A stretch of DNA of 64,000 nt from Corynebacterium singulare (GTDB lineage Bacteria > Actinomycetota > Actinomycetes > Mycobacteriales > Mycobacteriaceae), in assembly GCF_000833575.1 (NCBI RefSeq), contig NZ_CP010827.1, positions 2,219,993-2,283,992 of the forward strand. Reading direction: 5' to 3'. This document shows, in pieces, positions 33,254 through 43,123 of this stretch. A program made the position numbers and the translations under genes. The notes beneath the pieces were generated by a model. The model was not told the origin of the DNA. It was given only the letters and a program-made list of their open reading frames with translations, and made no database searches. The first letter of the stretch is position 1, and each line of letters starts with the position of its first letter.

Positions 33254-36200
33254 TTACCCCCGCTCGGATGTGTCGTGTGGTGCTGCGTCCGGCTCTAGGA
33301 TGCCGCTGCGCAGGCGCGCCGACTCGCTGAGTAGTACGGCGGCTTCTCGCTCTGTTACTGCGTTGGCATCGCCGCCTCCGAGGTTGCGTTCGATCGGCCG
33401 CTCGTACAGTGCTGCTCCGCCGCGCATGGCCTCCTCTAGGCGGCGCAGCCCGGCGCGTTCACGCGCCTCGGCGGCCTTATGCCACGCTTGTGCGGCATCG
33501 TCGCCGCGCTCGCTGGCCACTGCCGCCACGAAGGCCTCCGGGTGGACGAGCGCGATGAGTGCTGAGACGTGCCCGAAGCCCAAAGAGGTCACGAGCCCTG
33601 CCTTGGGCGGAGTTCGCCGCAGATCCAGTGGCCTGCGCAGCCACACGAGGTGCTCGTGGCGGCGCAGTTGCGGATCAACGCAATCCAGGGAGCGATTCGG
33701 CGGGATGATGCCCTGGCGCAGCACCTGGCTCAGGCCCACGATCTGGAAGGCCGCGGCCCCACCTTTGGCGTGGCCGGTCAGTGACTTCTGGGACACCACG
33801 TACAGCGGGTTGCCTGCACTGCGCCCGAGGGCAGAGGCGATTCGTTCGTGCAGGTCGGACTCGTTAGGGTCGTTGGCTGTCGTGGACGTGTCGTGCTTGG
33901 ACACCACGGCGATGTCATCCGGAGACACCCCCAGGTCCTTGAGACCACGGGCGAGGCGGGACTCGGAAGCGCCGCGCGCCGCCGAGAGCGCACCGATGCC
34001 CGGCGCGGGAATGGAGTTGTGCGCACCGTCGGCAAAAGATTCGGCAAAGCCCACCACGCCGAGGACCGGCAAGCCTAGGTCCGCGGCGAGGGTTCCACGC
34101 GCGAGCAGCAGCGTTCCGCCGCCCTCCGATTCAACAAATCCGCCGCGGCGGCGGTCATTCGGGCGGGAGAAGTAACGGTTCTCAATGCCCTGTGCGGCCA
34201 AGTGCGTGCTATCGGCGGTGGCGGCCATGTCGCCGAAACCTGTAATGCCCTCCACCGAGAGCGCGTCGATGCCACCGGCGACAACGAAGTCGGCCTTGTG
34301 CAGGCGCAGCTTATCGCAGGCTTCTTCCACCGACACCGCTGCCGTGGCGCAGGCGGCGACGGGGTGGACCATCTGGCCGTAGCCACCGACGTACGACTGC
34401 ATGACATGCGCGGCAATGACGTTGGGCAGTGCCTCCTGAAGGATGTCATTCTGCCGCGGGTGGGCCAAGAGCTTATCGACGTACAGCGACCGCAACGCCT
34501 CTTGCCCTGCCATGCCGGTGCCCTGTGTGGAGCTCACCCGCGCCGGGTGAACGTGGGACAGCAACTCGGCTGGGCTAAACCCTGCAGAGAGGAAGGCGTC
34601 CACCGTGCACACGAGGTTCCACACGGCAAGGCGGTCGAGATTGTCCAGCATGTCGGCTGGGATGCCGTAGACCCCGGGGTCGAATCCTTCCGGGATCTGT
34701 CCACCCACTACGCGTGTCATGGCCACGCGGCGTGGCACGCGCACGGCGGAGCCCGCTGGCCGGGTGACCTGCCATTCGGTCTCACCGCCCGGAGTGGATT
34801 CCACGCGCTGAAGCGTGGCTCGCTCGCAGCTGTCCACGAAGGAGCGTGCGGTGGCTTCATCCTCAACGGTGAAGGTCAGCGGTTTCTCCAGGTAAATGGT
34901 GGTCAGCTCTGGGGCGAGGTTGTCCACCATGGGCAGGTGAGGTCCGAAACTGTCGTGGAAGCGCCGCACACCGATGCCGGCGAGGACCTCGTCGTGGAAG
35001 CGCTCATAAACTTCTTCCTCCGCGATGGACTCGCCCTCTGGCGTGATCCACGCCGCTGTCTTTTCATCCCACGTCACAAGTCCACAGGTCCACGCCAACT
35101 CCAGCACGCCGGCAGCGCTAAGTTCACCGCCGACTTCGACCTCATAGCGGGTGCGCGATGAGCCCAGCGGCCCCAGTTCGCCGGCGCCGACAATGACCAC
35201 CATGTCTTCCAGGGATTGGGTGACCTCGCTGAAGTCGGGGTGGGTCCATTCCAGTGGCTTCAGCACGTGCGGTAGAGCCGTCACGGTGCGTGGTGTGGGC
35301 AGTTCGGTCCCGGACTCGGGGGCTGTGGAGGCACCGTGTGCCTCACGTGCCACCTCGGCCAGATTAAGGTCGGCACCCAACAGTCCGCCACTAAAGTCCA
35401 TGGTTTGTGGCGCAGTGGCGGCCTCGATGAGCACCGATTCGTTGGCGGCGCCATCGACAAGGCGGATGGCCATCTCCTTCGCGGAAAATGTGGCCACGCC
35501 GCGGGCCTCGACCTGGGACACAAGAGAATCGTTGCCCGCCATCAGCCCGGTTCCGCGAACCCAGCCGATGAGCGCGTGGACCAGCGAGGTTCGAGCGCCC
35601 CATGAATCTTGCTCGGCATGCCAACGGTTGACCAGGGCGTGGAAAGCGGCCTTGGCCTCGCCATACGCGCCGTCGCCGCCGAAGCGCCCGTGGTTGGGTG
35701 AGCCGGGCAGCACCACGTGGAGGCGATGCCCCAGGTGGGTATCCGCGCCCACCGCGGACAGCCCCGCGATGAGCCGCTCCACGGACCACAGCAGCAGGCG
35801 CATCTGGGCCTCAGCCGCCGGCCCCGCATCGGCCACGGTTCCGCTGACGGGCGGTGCCGCAAAGGGAAAGAGTAGGTCGGGTATGAAGGCCGGTTTGCGC
35901 ACCACGGTCTCGCCATTCACCGTGGCAGTCTCCTCCGCACCGATCCACTCCACAAACGCATCGATATCTGCAAAAGAGTTGAGGTTGGTTGGGACCACCC
36001 ACAGCACGGCCGTGCCGACTCCACGCTTGCGGTAGAGGTCTTTAAAGAATTCAACGCGCTGCGGGGTGAGTTGCGAGGTCGTCGCAATGACAGTGGCGCC
36101 CTCGACGAGGAGCTCGGAGATAATCTCCGCACCAATCGAGCCCGGCGAACCTCCCGTCACCACAGCCACCTGACCGGAGTGGAGCAGGAACTCGCCTGGC

Positions 36201-39200
36201 ACCGCGGCGTCCGCGGCCTGGCGTCGATAGCCCAGATAAGCTGCCATACGCTCGACCTCCGCACCGGCGCCGAGAACATCGAGGCGTGGTTCCTCGACTC
36301 CAGCTGCGGCAGCCTGGACAAGGTCTTCGCGGGCGTAGGCCCAGTAGTCGTCGAAAAGCACTGCCTTCGTAGCGTCAAAGGCAGGGGCCACGCGCTGTTC
36401 CCAGTCGGGTCCCAGCTCCGCTTCGATAAGGCCGGCACGGTTGTCGGTGTCCGTCGTATTCTTCATCGACGCGGCCGCGTCGTCGCGAGCGCCACACCCC
36501 AGGGCGTCGAGCAGCGAGCGCGCAGAATCCTCGAGTGCGGTTTCCAACCGCTGCGCATACTCCGTCAGCGCCACCGGGTCCACGTTCGCTTCCGCGGTGG
36601 CCCGCGCGCGCTTCGTCACTGTCACCCCGGCGCGGGTGGTGACGGCGGTCAGGGAGGCGTCGATAAGCTCGTCGAGCTCACGCACAGTCGACACCTCCGC
36701 GCGCGGCAGGGTGGCCAGGTCCCCGCCACGCAGGGAGGCACCCTCGCGGCTGGCCAGCACGAGCTCCGCTACGACGCGGTCAGCCCAGCCAGGGCCTAGG
36801 CCCCACTCGGTGTGAACGCGCTCGGCGATGTACCCCGGCTTCTTCCCCGCCGGGCCCGTCAGGCGGCGCACCGCCTGCCCCACCTGCGCGGCGAGTACGG
36901 GACCAAAAGAGTCATAGCGAGGCGCGCGCTGCGCCACTGTCTCCGCAAGCTCACGCAGTGGTCTATCCGCCGCGCCCTCGATGGCGCCGATCCCGAATTC
37001 CACGCCCAAGTCCAGCAGCAGCTGGTTGCGGCGGGAGGACACGCCCTCCACGAGGGCCTCGATCGTGTCGCTAGCCTCCATCTGGTCGGGACGGACCTTG
37101 GTCCACAGGGCGATGAGCATCTCCACGGCAACCTGCGGGTTCAGCGCGCGGTCTGGCACCTCTGTGTGCGGCTCGTCGGGGACAGCGGCCACCGCCGGTT
37201 CCGGCGTGGGGTCTGCCACGTGTTCCGTGAGGTCTTCCACAGCTTCTTCAGCAGTGCGCTCCGGCGCGGGCTGCGCGTCCTCGGCGAAGACGCGGGCGTG
37301 GTCGCGCTCAGTGTTGAGCACCTCAACCTCACTGCCCGCGTAGTCAGACAGGCCTAGTGTGTGGCCCATCATGTTAGCTACGGTCGGTGCGGCACCCACG
37401 CCAACCTCGATGAAACGCTCGATGCCCAGTCCCGCTACGCCTGCTTCTGTCATGGAACCGCGTGGGGTAAGCAGAAGGTCTTGGGTTTCAATCCACCGCA
37501 CTGGGGAGGCGAATTGCCAGGCCAGAAGCTCAATGAGGAGCGTGCGCCCGAGCTCCTTCGGGTTCGCTGCAGCCCTTGCGAAATCCTCAACAAGTGCCGT
37601 GATCCGCTCAGATTCCACCACGTCCGCTATGGCCTCTACGAACTCACGATCCAGAGAAAAGGGCCTGGCCACGAGGTTCGGCACGTAACGGCCCACCAGC
37701 ACCGAGAGGTCAATGTCCCGTGGAATGAGCTCCTCTAAATGCGAGCGGAAGTCCTCTACCCCACCACGCAAAAGGGAGGAATGGAAGGGCACGTCAACGC
37801 CTGGAATGGGCACGAAGGCGCGCTGGCCAGGAGCCCAGTACTCGGCATTCTCATCGATGGCCTCGAGGCCGTCGATGGTCCCCGCAATCGCGTACTGGCG
37901 CCCCTGGACGTTGTAGTTGACCACCTCGAGGAACTCCCCGGTGACCTCGCTTGTCTCGGCAACGTAGTCCGCAACCTCATCCGCACGCATCCCCATCTTG
38001 TGCGGTCGGAGCGCTCCCAGGCCGTAGCGGGACTCGCCGTCAGCATCGCGTTCGACGAAACGGTGCATGGTCAGCCCACGGACATAGACAATCTCCAGAA
38101 CCGCCTCAAGGGAGAGGACCTCCGCATACGCGGCCAGGGCGTTGTACTCGCCCACGGAATGTCCGCCGAAGGATGCCGTGGTGTCGAGGACCCCTGCTTC
38201 CTTCAGGGCGGCGATCTGGGCGCAGCCCAACGTAGCCATGGCGACCTGGGTGAACTGGGTCAGGAACAGCACACCATTCGGATGGTGATAGGTAGTGCCA
38301 CCCACCACAACGTTGTCCGGGTTGATGCGCACGATCGCCAGGATGGAAAAGCCAAGGTGTTCTCTCGTGTACGCATCCGCACGGTCCCACACCGCGCGCG
38401 CAGCCAGTGACTGTCCGTAGTCCGCCATGCCCATCCCCGGGGATTGGATGCCCTGGCCGGGGAAGGCATAAAACGTGCGCGGAGTGCTCATTGTGGCGCG
38501 GGCCTCGAGCACCACCACACCATTGCACGTTGCGGTGACAGCGCGGATTTCGCCGTGATCGCCGCGCTTGTCGACGCCCACCCGTTCCACCCCAAACTCC
38601 ACCTCACTGCCGGGCAGGACTGGGGCCAGCATCGATGCAGACCACTCCAGGACCTGTGTGCCATCACAGGCCGCGGCCGCCTGAGCTAGGGCCGAGGTCC
38701 ACATGCCGTGCACGATAGGGCCGTCCTTCAGGCCTGCCAACGCCGCGGCATTCGCGGAGAGGTGAATAGGGTTATGGTCCCCCGTCACCGCGGCGAAGGG
38801 GCGCAGAGATTCCGGCGCGGTCACGGTGCGTTGGTGAAGGAAGGACCGTGGGGTTTCGCGTATCCCTTCCGACGCTGCGCCTGAATCACGGAACTCGTCC
38901 ATACTCGCGGTCCCAGTGCGCCCAGCAATCAGGAAGCGCTCGCGTAGCGTTGCTATGTCCCCCACGCTCACCGCAACGTCGATGACTCGACCCGAGGGCG
39001 TATCACTTACCGCGACCAGGTCGGCGGTGATGGTCACCTCCAGCGGCGTGGAACCCGGTGCGGCCGTGGCCGCAAGACGCTCGGTGGCATCCTTACCAAG
39101 CATCAGTGAGTGTTCGAGGTGGACCAGGTTGAGCAGACCCTCGACTACTGGCTCAGCCTTCGCATCGTTAGTGATGCGGGCATCCGCGATGACAGCGAAG

Positions 39201-42157
39201 ATCGCTGGCCAGGCCATTCCTACGAGGACGTCTGGCGCGGCTGACTCCGCGGCCGCCATACCAGCACTATCCGAGCTCGTCACGGAGACGTAGTCAGCCA
39301 TGTCCGCTGCATCGAGGCGGGCCTCCACCGAGGCACGACCGTCCTTGACTTCCGGCAGTGTGCCACCGGCCGCTGCACGGGCAAGCTCACGCATAGCAGA
39401 AGCGGCATCCTCGGTGCTCACGGAAGGCGAGGCGCCCGGAATACTCGGTGCCATGATGCGCACGCGCAGCACAGCGTCACCCTCCTGCGTCGAGCCAGCG
39501 CCCACGGGCACGGTGTACCAGAAGTCCGCAGAGCCCTCACCGATGGGAACAGTTGCACCGCTCGGGCGAAGAGTCACGCCGGGTAGGTCAAGGAGCAGCG
39601 GATTTACTTTTTCGCGGCCAGCCCAGTTCAGGGTAGGTGCGCGGCGGATGAGAGTCTCAGCGCTCGGTGCAGACTCGCGTGCGTCCGGTACTTCCTGGGG
39701 AAGGCGGTCTGCGGCGGCCTGCTCGAAGCGAGCCAACAGCTCAACCACCGGCTCGTTGGCGCGCTCAATACCCGCAACAGCGGCTGGGCCGGGGATGATG
39801 CAGACCTGGTCGGCGTCATAGTGCTCGTCGTGGGCCTGCCACAAGGAGTCGAGGCGGAAGCGGCGGCGCACGGAGGAATCGATAACCGGCACAAAGCTCG
39901 GCGGTTTCCCCGGACCATCGAGCAGGGTGATGAACCAGGCGGCATCGGTGGGATGAAGCGCGGCGTCCCCGTAGAGCTTTATGAGCGAAGCGATGGCGTC
40001 TGTGGGGTGAGAACGATCCACGCTCACCTGAAGTTCTATCTCACCGTGATCGGCCTCGTGCAGACGAGCTTCGCTGCGCGCGACCATGTCCTTAAAGCGA
40101 TTAAACCATGACTCGTCGACCCACCCGTCGAGGAAAGACAGCTCCACATAGCGGTGCAGCCACTGGGAGTACGACATCGCGGCGAGGTCGCCGAAGTAGG
40201 GTTTGCACGTCGCCGCCAGCGCAGCGATGATCTCCTCACGACGGGCAGCAACGTGCGCCTCGTCGCCGGCGACCTCATCGAGCAGCCTGCCCGCGCGGGC
40301 GAAGGAATTGTCCAGCTCATGAATGCTCGCATCCAGATCTGACCGTCCGGACGTGACGTCCTTGTCCGTGGCGGCGGCGAGAGCCTGCTTGACTGACTCC
40401 GACGCGGTGGACTCCGCGGTGGCCATAGCGGCGGTGCCAACCATGATGGCATCAACAGGTGCTGCGGGCAGGCCAAAGCGCCGTGACCACTCGCCGGTGA
40501 GGTACTCCGCGCCGCGCGCCGGGGTTCCGATGCCACCGCCGACGGCGAGCAGCACGTTAGGCTGCTGGCGAATGTCGGCGTACGCGGCCACAAGCAACTC
40601 ATCGAGTTCCTCGGTGGAGTGGTGTCCGCCGGCGCTACCGCCTTCGAGCTGAAGGATGAGTGTGGTGGACACCTCGCGCGCAATCGCGAGCACCTGCTTG
40701 ACCTGCTCGACGGTGCCAGGTTTAAAGGCTATCCACGGGAAGTTTTCTGCTTGCAGGCGCTCTACCAGCGCAAGGGCCTCCTCGTGCGGCGGGATACCAG
40801 CGGAAATGACCACGCCGTTGAGCGGCGCACCTGCGGCTCGGGCGCGGGGGATGGCACGCTGCCCCTCAATCTGGCGGCGCCACTGCGCAGCAGACAGATA
40901 CAGGGCGTTGAACTGTGCATTCACGCCCGGCGCGAGCATCTCTGCGAGGTTATCCAGGTTCTGCGCCAGGATCTCATCGGTGTGTTGGCCGCCGCCGGCG
41001 AGCTCTGCCCAGTGTCCTGCGTTGGCGGCCGCGGCAACGATGGTCGGATCTACAGTGGTGGGCGTCATGCCGGGCAACATGACCGGGGAATAGCCCGTCA
41101 CGTCGGTGAAGCGCGTGGTGAGGCGCCCTTCCACCAGACGTGGTGCACAATCAGACCAGGCGGCAGGCAGCGCGGGCGCGTGGCCGGGCTCAAACAGCTG
41201 CGCTTGCCCCTCTGTGGTAGCTGCGGCCACCGTGCCCACTCCCCGGCCAGCGACGATGCCTCGTGTTAAAGGCTCAACGCCGCGAGCGGGACCCATCTCC
41301 AGAATCCAGCACGCGCCGGCGGCGACAGCCTCAGTGACACGGGCAGGCCAGTCCACGGTGTCCGTGAGCACCGCGCGGGCCAGCTCACTCACGAGTTCAG
41401 ACTCGAGGCCGATGCGCGCTGCCCAGCGCTCCACCTGTTCCACGGCCTCCCCCATCGCCGGATGATGGAAGGCGGCGTCAACGTCCAGGTCCGTCAGACT
41501 CACATGTTCGCCGTCGATAGTTCGGCGCACGCGAGCAAGCTCGGCTGGTGTTCCCACGATGACGAAGCGCTCGTGGCCGTTGATAAGGCCGATGTGGGCG
41601 CCGGCTGCCCGAAGTTGTTCCTCCGAGGCACCCGACACCGCCACCATGGGTGAGCCCTGGTCGGTGCGGACGAGTCCGTGGATTCGGGCAGTCCTGGTCA
41701 TAGCAGCGCCAATGAGGCGGGCCAAGGCCAAGGCCTCAACTGGGCTTACCCGGCCAGCGGCGACGGCGGCAGCCACAACGCCTTGGGAGTGCCCGATGCT
41801 CGCCACGGCGACGTCAGTGTTGAGCCCCTGTGCGCGCACGGACTCGAGGACCGAGAGCTGGGCCGTCACAATGCCCGGCGTGGACACAGCTGGCGCGGAT
41901 AGCCTGAACGCAGGCTGGGCATCCGCCCACTCCAGCGGCGAGAAACCGTGGGGGGTGGTAGGCAGGAGCGCGCCGACAAGCGGGGCGAGAAGCTCCTCGG
42001 CCGCATCCAGGTATCGGGCAAGCTGCGGCCGCACACCTGTGGCTAGGGCCTCACGGAGGGTGGGCAGCCACGCATAGCCCTGCCCGGAGAAGGACAGCGC
42101 GCAAGGCTCCACGTCTAAACACGCGACAAGGGGTGCGGTGTTCATGGGATGGGTCAC
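33254..42157 (-). CDS. fas: Type I fatty acid synthase
   Basis: The 2,967-residue cytosolic synthase makes acyl-CoAs used for membrane lipids and mycolates. Domains in order: acetyltransferase with GHSQG (Ser124); FMN enoyl reductase from about residue 350 (SPVMLPGMTPTT); MaoC-like dehydratase near 1127 (GDHNPIHLSANA); malonyl/palmitoyl transferase with GHSVGE (Ser about 1334); ACP with GVSSRRNQ, whose Ser near 1706 should take phosphopantetheine; ketoreductase near 2000 (VTGGSPGSIGAEI); ketosynthase with the Cys near 2603 in VAACATAAVS. No phosphopantetheinyl transferase domain follows. GTG 42157 has GGGAG eight bases upstream. The acpS-bcp neighbourhood matches C. glutamicum fasB, although the length is also close to FasA. 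Confidence 0.97.
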   Translation of the reverse strand: MTHPMNTAPLVACLDVEPCALSFSGQGYAWLPTLREALATGVRPQLARYLDAAEELLAPLVGALLPTTPHGFSPLEWADAQPAFRLSAPAVSTPGIVTAQLSVLESVRAQGLNTDVAVASIGHSQGVVAAAVAAGRVSPVEALALARLIGAAMTRTARIHGLVRTDQGSPMVAVSGASEEQLRAAGAHIGLINGHERFVIVGTPAELARVRRTIDGEHVSLTDLDVDAAFHHPAMGEAVEQVERWAARIGLESELVSELARAVLTDTVDWPARVTEAVAAGACWILEMGPARGVEPLTRGIVAGRGVGTVAAATTEGQAQLFEPGHAPALPAAWSDCAPRLVEGRLTTRFTDVTGYSPVMLPGMTPTTVDPTIVAAAANAGHWAELAGGGQHTDEILAQNLDNLAEMLAPGVNAQFNALYLSAAQWRRQIEGQRAIPRARAAGAPLNGVVISAGIPPHEEALALVERLQAENFPWIAFKPGTVEQVKQVLAIAREVSTTLILQLEGGSAGGHHSTEELDELLVAAYADIRQQPNVLLAVGGGIGTPARGAEYLTGEWSRRFGLPAAPVDAIMVGTAAMATAESTASESVKQALAAATDKDVTSGRSDLDASIHELDNSFARAGRLLDEVAGDEAHVAARREEIIAALAATCKPYFGDLAAMSYSQWLHRYVELSFLDGWVDESWFNRFKDMVARSEARLHEADHGEIELQVSVDRSHPTDAIASLIKLYGDAALHPTDAAWFITLLDGPGKPPSFVPVIDSSVRRRFRLDSLWQAHDEHYDADQVCIIPGPAAVAGIERANEPVVELLARFEQAAADRLPQEVPDARESAPSAETLIRRAPTLNWAGREKVNPLLLDLPGVTLRPSGATVPIGEGSADFWYTVPVGAGSTQEGDAVLRVRIMAPSIPGASPSVSTEDAASAMRELARAAAGGTLPEVKDGRASVEARLDAADMADYVSVTSSDSAGMAAAESAAPDVLVGMAWPAIFAVIADARITNDAKAEPVVEGLLNLVHLEHSLMLGKDATERLAATAAPGSTPLEVTITADLVAVSDTPSGRVIDVAVSVGDIATLRERFLIAGRTGTASMDEFRDSGAASEGIRETPRSFLHQRTVTAPESLRPFAAVTGDHNPIHLSANAAALAGLKDGPIVHGMWTSALAQAAAACDGTQVLEWSASMLAPVLPGSEVEFGVERVGVDKRGDHGEIRAVTATCNGVVVLEARATMSTPRTFYAFPGQGIQSPGMGMADYGQSLAARAVWDRADAYTREHLGFSILAIVRINPDNVVVGGTTYHHPNGVLFLTQFTQVAMATLGCAQIAALKEAGVLDTTASFGGHSVGEYNALAAYAEVLSLEAVLEIVYVRGLTMHRFVERDADGESRYGLGALRPHKMGMRADEVADYVAETSEVTGEFLEVVNYNVQGRQYAIAGTIDGLEAIDENAEYWAPGQRAFVPIPGVDVPFHSSLLRGGVEDFRSHLEELIPRDIDLSVLVGRYVPNLVARPFSLDREFVEAIADVVESERITALVEDFARAAANPKELGRTLLIELLAWQFASPVRWIETQDLLLTPRGSMTEAGVAGLGIERFIEVGVGAAPTVANMMGHTLGLSDYAGSEVEVLNTERDHARVFAEDAQPAPERTAEEAVEDLTEHVADPTPEPAVAAVPDEPHTEVPDRALNPQVAVEMLIALWTKVRPDQMEASDTIEALVEGVSSRRNQLLLDLGVEFGIGAIEGAADRPLRELAETVAQRAPRYDSFGPVLAAQVGQAVRRLTGPAGKKPGYIAERVHTEWGLGPGWADRVVAELVLASREGASLRGGDLATLPRAEVSTVRELDELIDASLTAVTTRAGVTVTKRARATAEANVDPVALTEYAQRLETALEDSARSLLDALGCGARDDAAASMKNTTDTDNRAGLIEAELGPDWEQRVAPAFDATKAVLFDDYWAYAREDLVQAAAAGVEEPRLDVLGAGAEVERMAAYLGYRRQAADAAVPGEFLLHSGQVAVVTGGSPGSIGAEIISELLVEGATVIATTSQLTPQRVEFFKDLYRKRGVGTAVLWVVPTNLNSFADIDAFVEWIGAEETATVNGETVVRKPAFIPDLLFPFAAPPVSGTVADAGPAAEAQMRLLLWSVERLIAGLSAVGADTHLGHRLHVVLPGSPNHGRFGGDGAYGEAKAAFHALVNRWHAEQDSWGARTSLVHALIGWVRGTGLMAGNDSLVSQVEARGVATFSAKEMAIRLVDGAANESVLIEAATAPQTMDFSGGLLGADLNLAEVAREAHGASTAPESGTELPTPRTVTALPHVLKPLEWTHPDFSEVTQSLEDMVVIVGAGELGPLGSSRTRYEVEVGGELSAAGVLELAWTCGLVTWDEKTAAWITPEGESIAEEEVYERFHDEVLAGIGVRRFHDSFGPHLPMVDNLAPELTTIYLEKPLTFTVEDEATARSFVDSCERATLQRVESTPGGETEWQVTRPAGSAVRVPRRVAMTRVVGGQIPEGFDPGVYGIPADMLDNLDRLAVWNLVCTVDAFLSAGFSPAELLSHVHPARVSSTQGTGMAGQEALRSLYVDKLLAHPRQNDILQEALPNVIAAHVMQSYVGGYGQMVHPVAACATAAVSVEEACDKLRLHKADFVVAGGIDALSVEGITGFGDMAATADSTHLAAQGIENRYFSRPNDRRRGGFVESEGGGTLLLARGTLAADLGLPVLGVVGFAESFADGAHNSIPAPGIGALSAARGASESRLARGLKDLGVSPDDIAVVSKHDTSTTANDPNESDLHERIASALGRSAGNPLYVVSQKSLTGHAKGGAAAFQIVGLSQVLRQGIIPPNRSLDCVDPQLRRHEHLVWLRRPLDLRRTPPKAGLVTSLGFGHVSALIALVHPEAFVAAVASERGDDAAQAWHKAAEARERAGLRRLEEAMRGGAALYERPIERNLGGGDANAVTEREAAVLLSESARLRSGILEPDAAPHDTSERG

Positions 42158-42162
42158 CGGCG

Positions 42163-42333
42163 CTACTCCCCCAGGGCACGCGCAACGAGCTGCACGGCCG
42201 CATCGAGGGAAGGCTGGGTCTGGGGCTCAGGCAGGCCGCAAAAGACCTGGCAGGCGTGGTCCGGAACGACCTCGGCCGAGCGGGACAAACCACGCTCGGA
42301 GAGGTACTCATCAAAGAACATGTCGATACTCAT
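42163..42333 (-). CDS. 56-codon ORF immediately upstream of fas
   Basis: ATG 42333 opens a frame beginning MSIDMFFDEYLSERGLS and ending QLVARALGE, closing five bases before the fas GTG. The fas ribosome site lies inside its last codons. Third positions are about 79% G or C with no A, which looks coding and matches the neighbours. No known domain was recognised; there is no signal peptide or membrane helix, and two Cys occur (HACQVFC). A TAGAAT -10 box ends eleven bases before the ATG and no Shine-Dalgarno is present, so a leaderless or very short leader transcript is likely. Translation of fas may be coupled to it. Confidence 0.6.
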   Translation of the reverse strand: MSIDMFFDEYLSERGLSRSAEVVPDHACQVFCGLPEPQTQPSLDAAVQLVARALGE

Positions 42334-42344
42334 ACCGACATCAG

Positions 42345-42350
42345 ATTCTA
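42345..42350 (-). promoter_or_regulatory. Candidate -10 box of the fas operon
   Basis: TAGAAT on the minus strand is a good actinobacterial -10 match. It predicts a start site near 42337, so the message would begin almost at the ATG of the 56-codon ORF. On the plus strand TACGAT at 42356-42361 is a similar element for the divergent nuclease gene. Confidence 0.45.
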
Positions 42351-42370
42351 CCCATTACGATCGATGCGTT

Positions 42371-43123
42371 ATGGCCTCTCGCACCCCTTTCATCCTCGCA
42401 GCTCTCCTCAACGTTCTCGTTGCTGCCTTGGTGCTTGTTGGCCTCATGTTTCCTACCTCCAGCTCCCAGCCAGACGCTGCCCCGAACACAGCTCAGGAGA
42501 GCCCCTCTGCGTCCGCGAACGTACAGGATGAGCAGACGGAAGCCGCAGCTGAGGTAGCTGCGGCGCTTGCCACGTTGGACTCCCTCGAGGTCAAGGGCCG
42601 TGCGCCGATGACCGGTTATGAGCGCGAGGAATTCGGACAGGCCTGGTCCGATGATGTCACCGTAGAGTTTGGCCACAATGGCTGCGATACCCGCAATGAC
42701 ATTCTGCGCCGCGACTTGGACAACCTCGTGATCAAGGACGGCACGCATGACTGCGTGGCGTTATCGGGGACCCTCCAGGATCCCTACTCTGGCCAGACCA
42801 TCGACTTCCAGCGCGGGGCTGACACGTCGAGTGCGGTGCAGATTGACCACGTTGTCGCGCTTGCCGACGCCTGGCAGAAAGGCGCCCAACAATGGTCACC
42901 CGAGCAGCGCCGAAACTTTGCCAACGATCCCCGCAACCTCCTTGCCGTCGATGGCCCCCTCAACCAGCAGAAAGGCGCCGGTGACGCCGCCACGTGGCTG
43001 CCACCCAACAAAGCTTTTCGCTGCCAGTATGCGCAGCGCATCGTTGAGGTGAAGGCAGCCTACGACATCTGGGTGACCGACGCCGAGCAGGAGGCGCTGC
43101 GCCGGCAGCTGCTTGCCTGCTAA
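42371..43123 (+). CDS. Secreted or membrane-anchored HNH nuclease-like protein (DUF1524 type)
   Basis: The 250-residue product starts at ATG 42371 with a short basic end and one hydrophobic segment (FILAALLNVLVAALVLVGLM), either a signal peptide or an anchor. An Ala/Glu/Ser-rich linker leads to a domain with the DUF1524 HNH pattern: QIDHVVALADAWQKGA, RNFANDPRNLLAVDGPLNQQ and KGAGDAATWLPPN. Four Cys in the mature domain may form disulphides. It is probably an extracellular nuclease for nutrient or phosphate release; not shown. No clear ribosome site precedes the ATG. Confidence 0.85.
   Translation: MASRTPFILAALLNVLVAALVLVGLMFPTSSSQPDAAPNTAQESPSASANVQDEQTEAAAEVAAALATLDSLEVKGRAPMTGYEREEFGQAWSDDVTVEFGHNGCDTRNDILRRDLDNLVIKDGTHDCVALSGTLQDPYSGQTIDFQRGADTSSAVQIDHVVALADAWQKGAQQWSPEQRRNFANDPRNLLAVDGPLNQQKGAGDAATWLPPNKAFRCQYAQRIVEVKAAYDIWVTDAEQEALRRQLLAC

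Noticed and set aside
33159..42077. Many plus-strand frames of 100-340 codons opposite fas
   Set aside because: All are Ser/Arg/Ala-rich translations of the complementary strand of the synthase; none has a ribosome site with a plausible protein.
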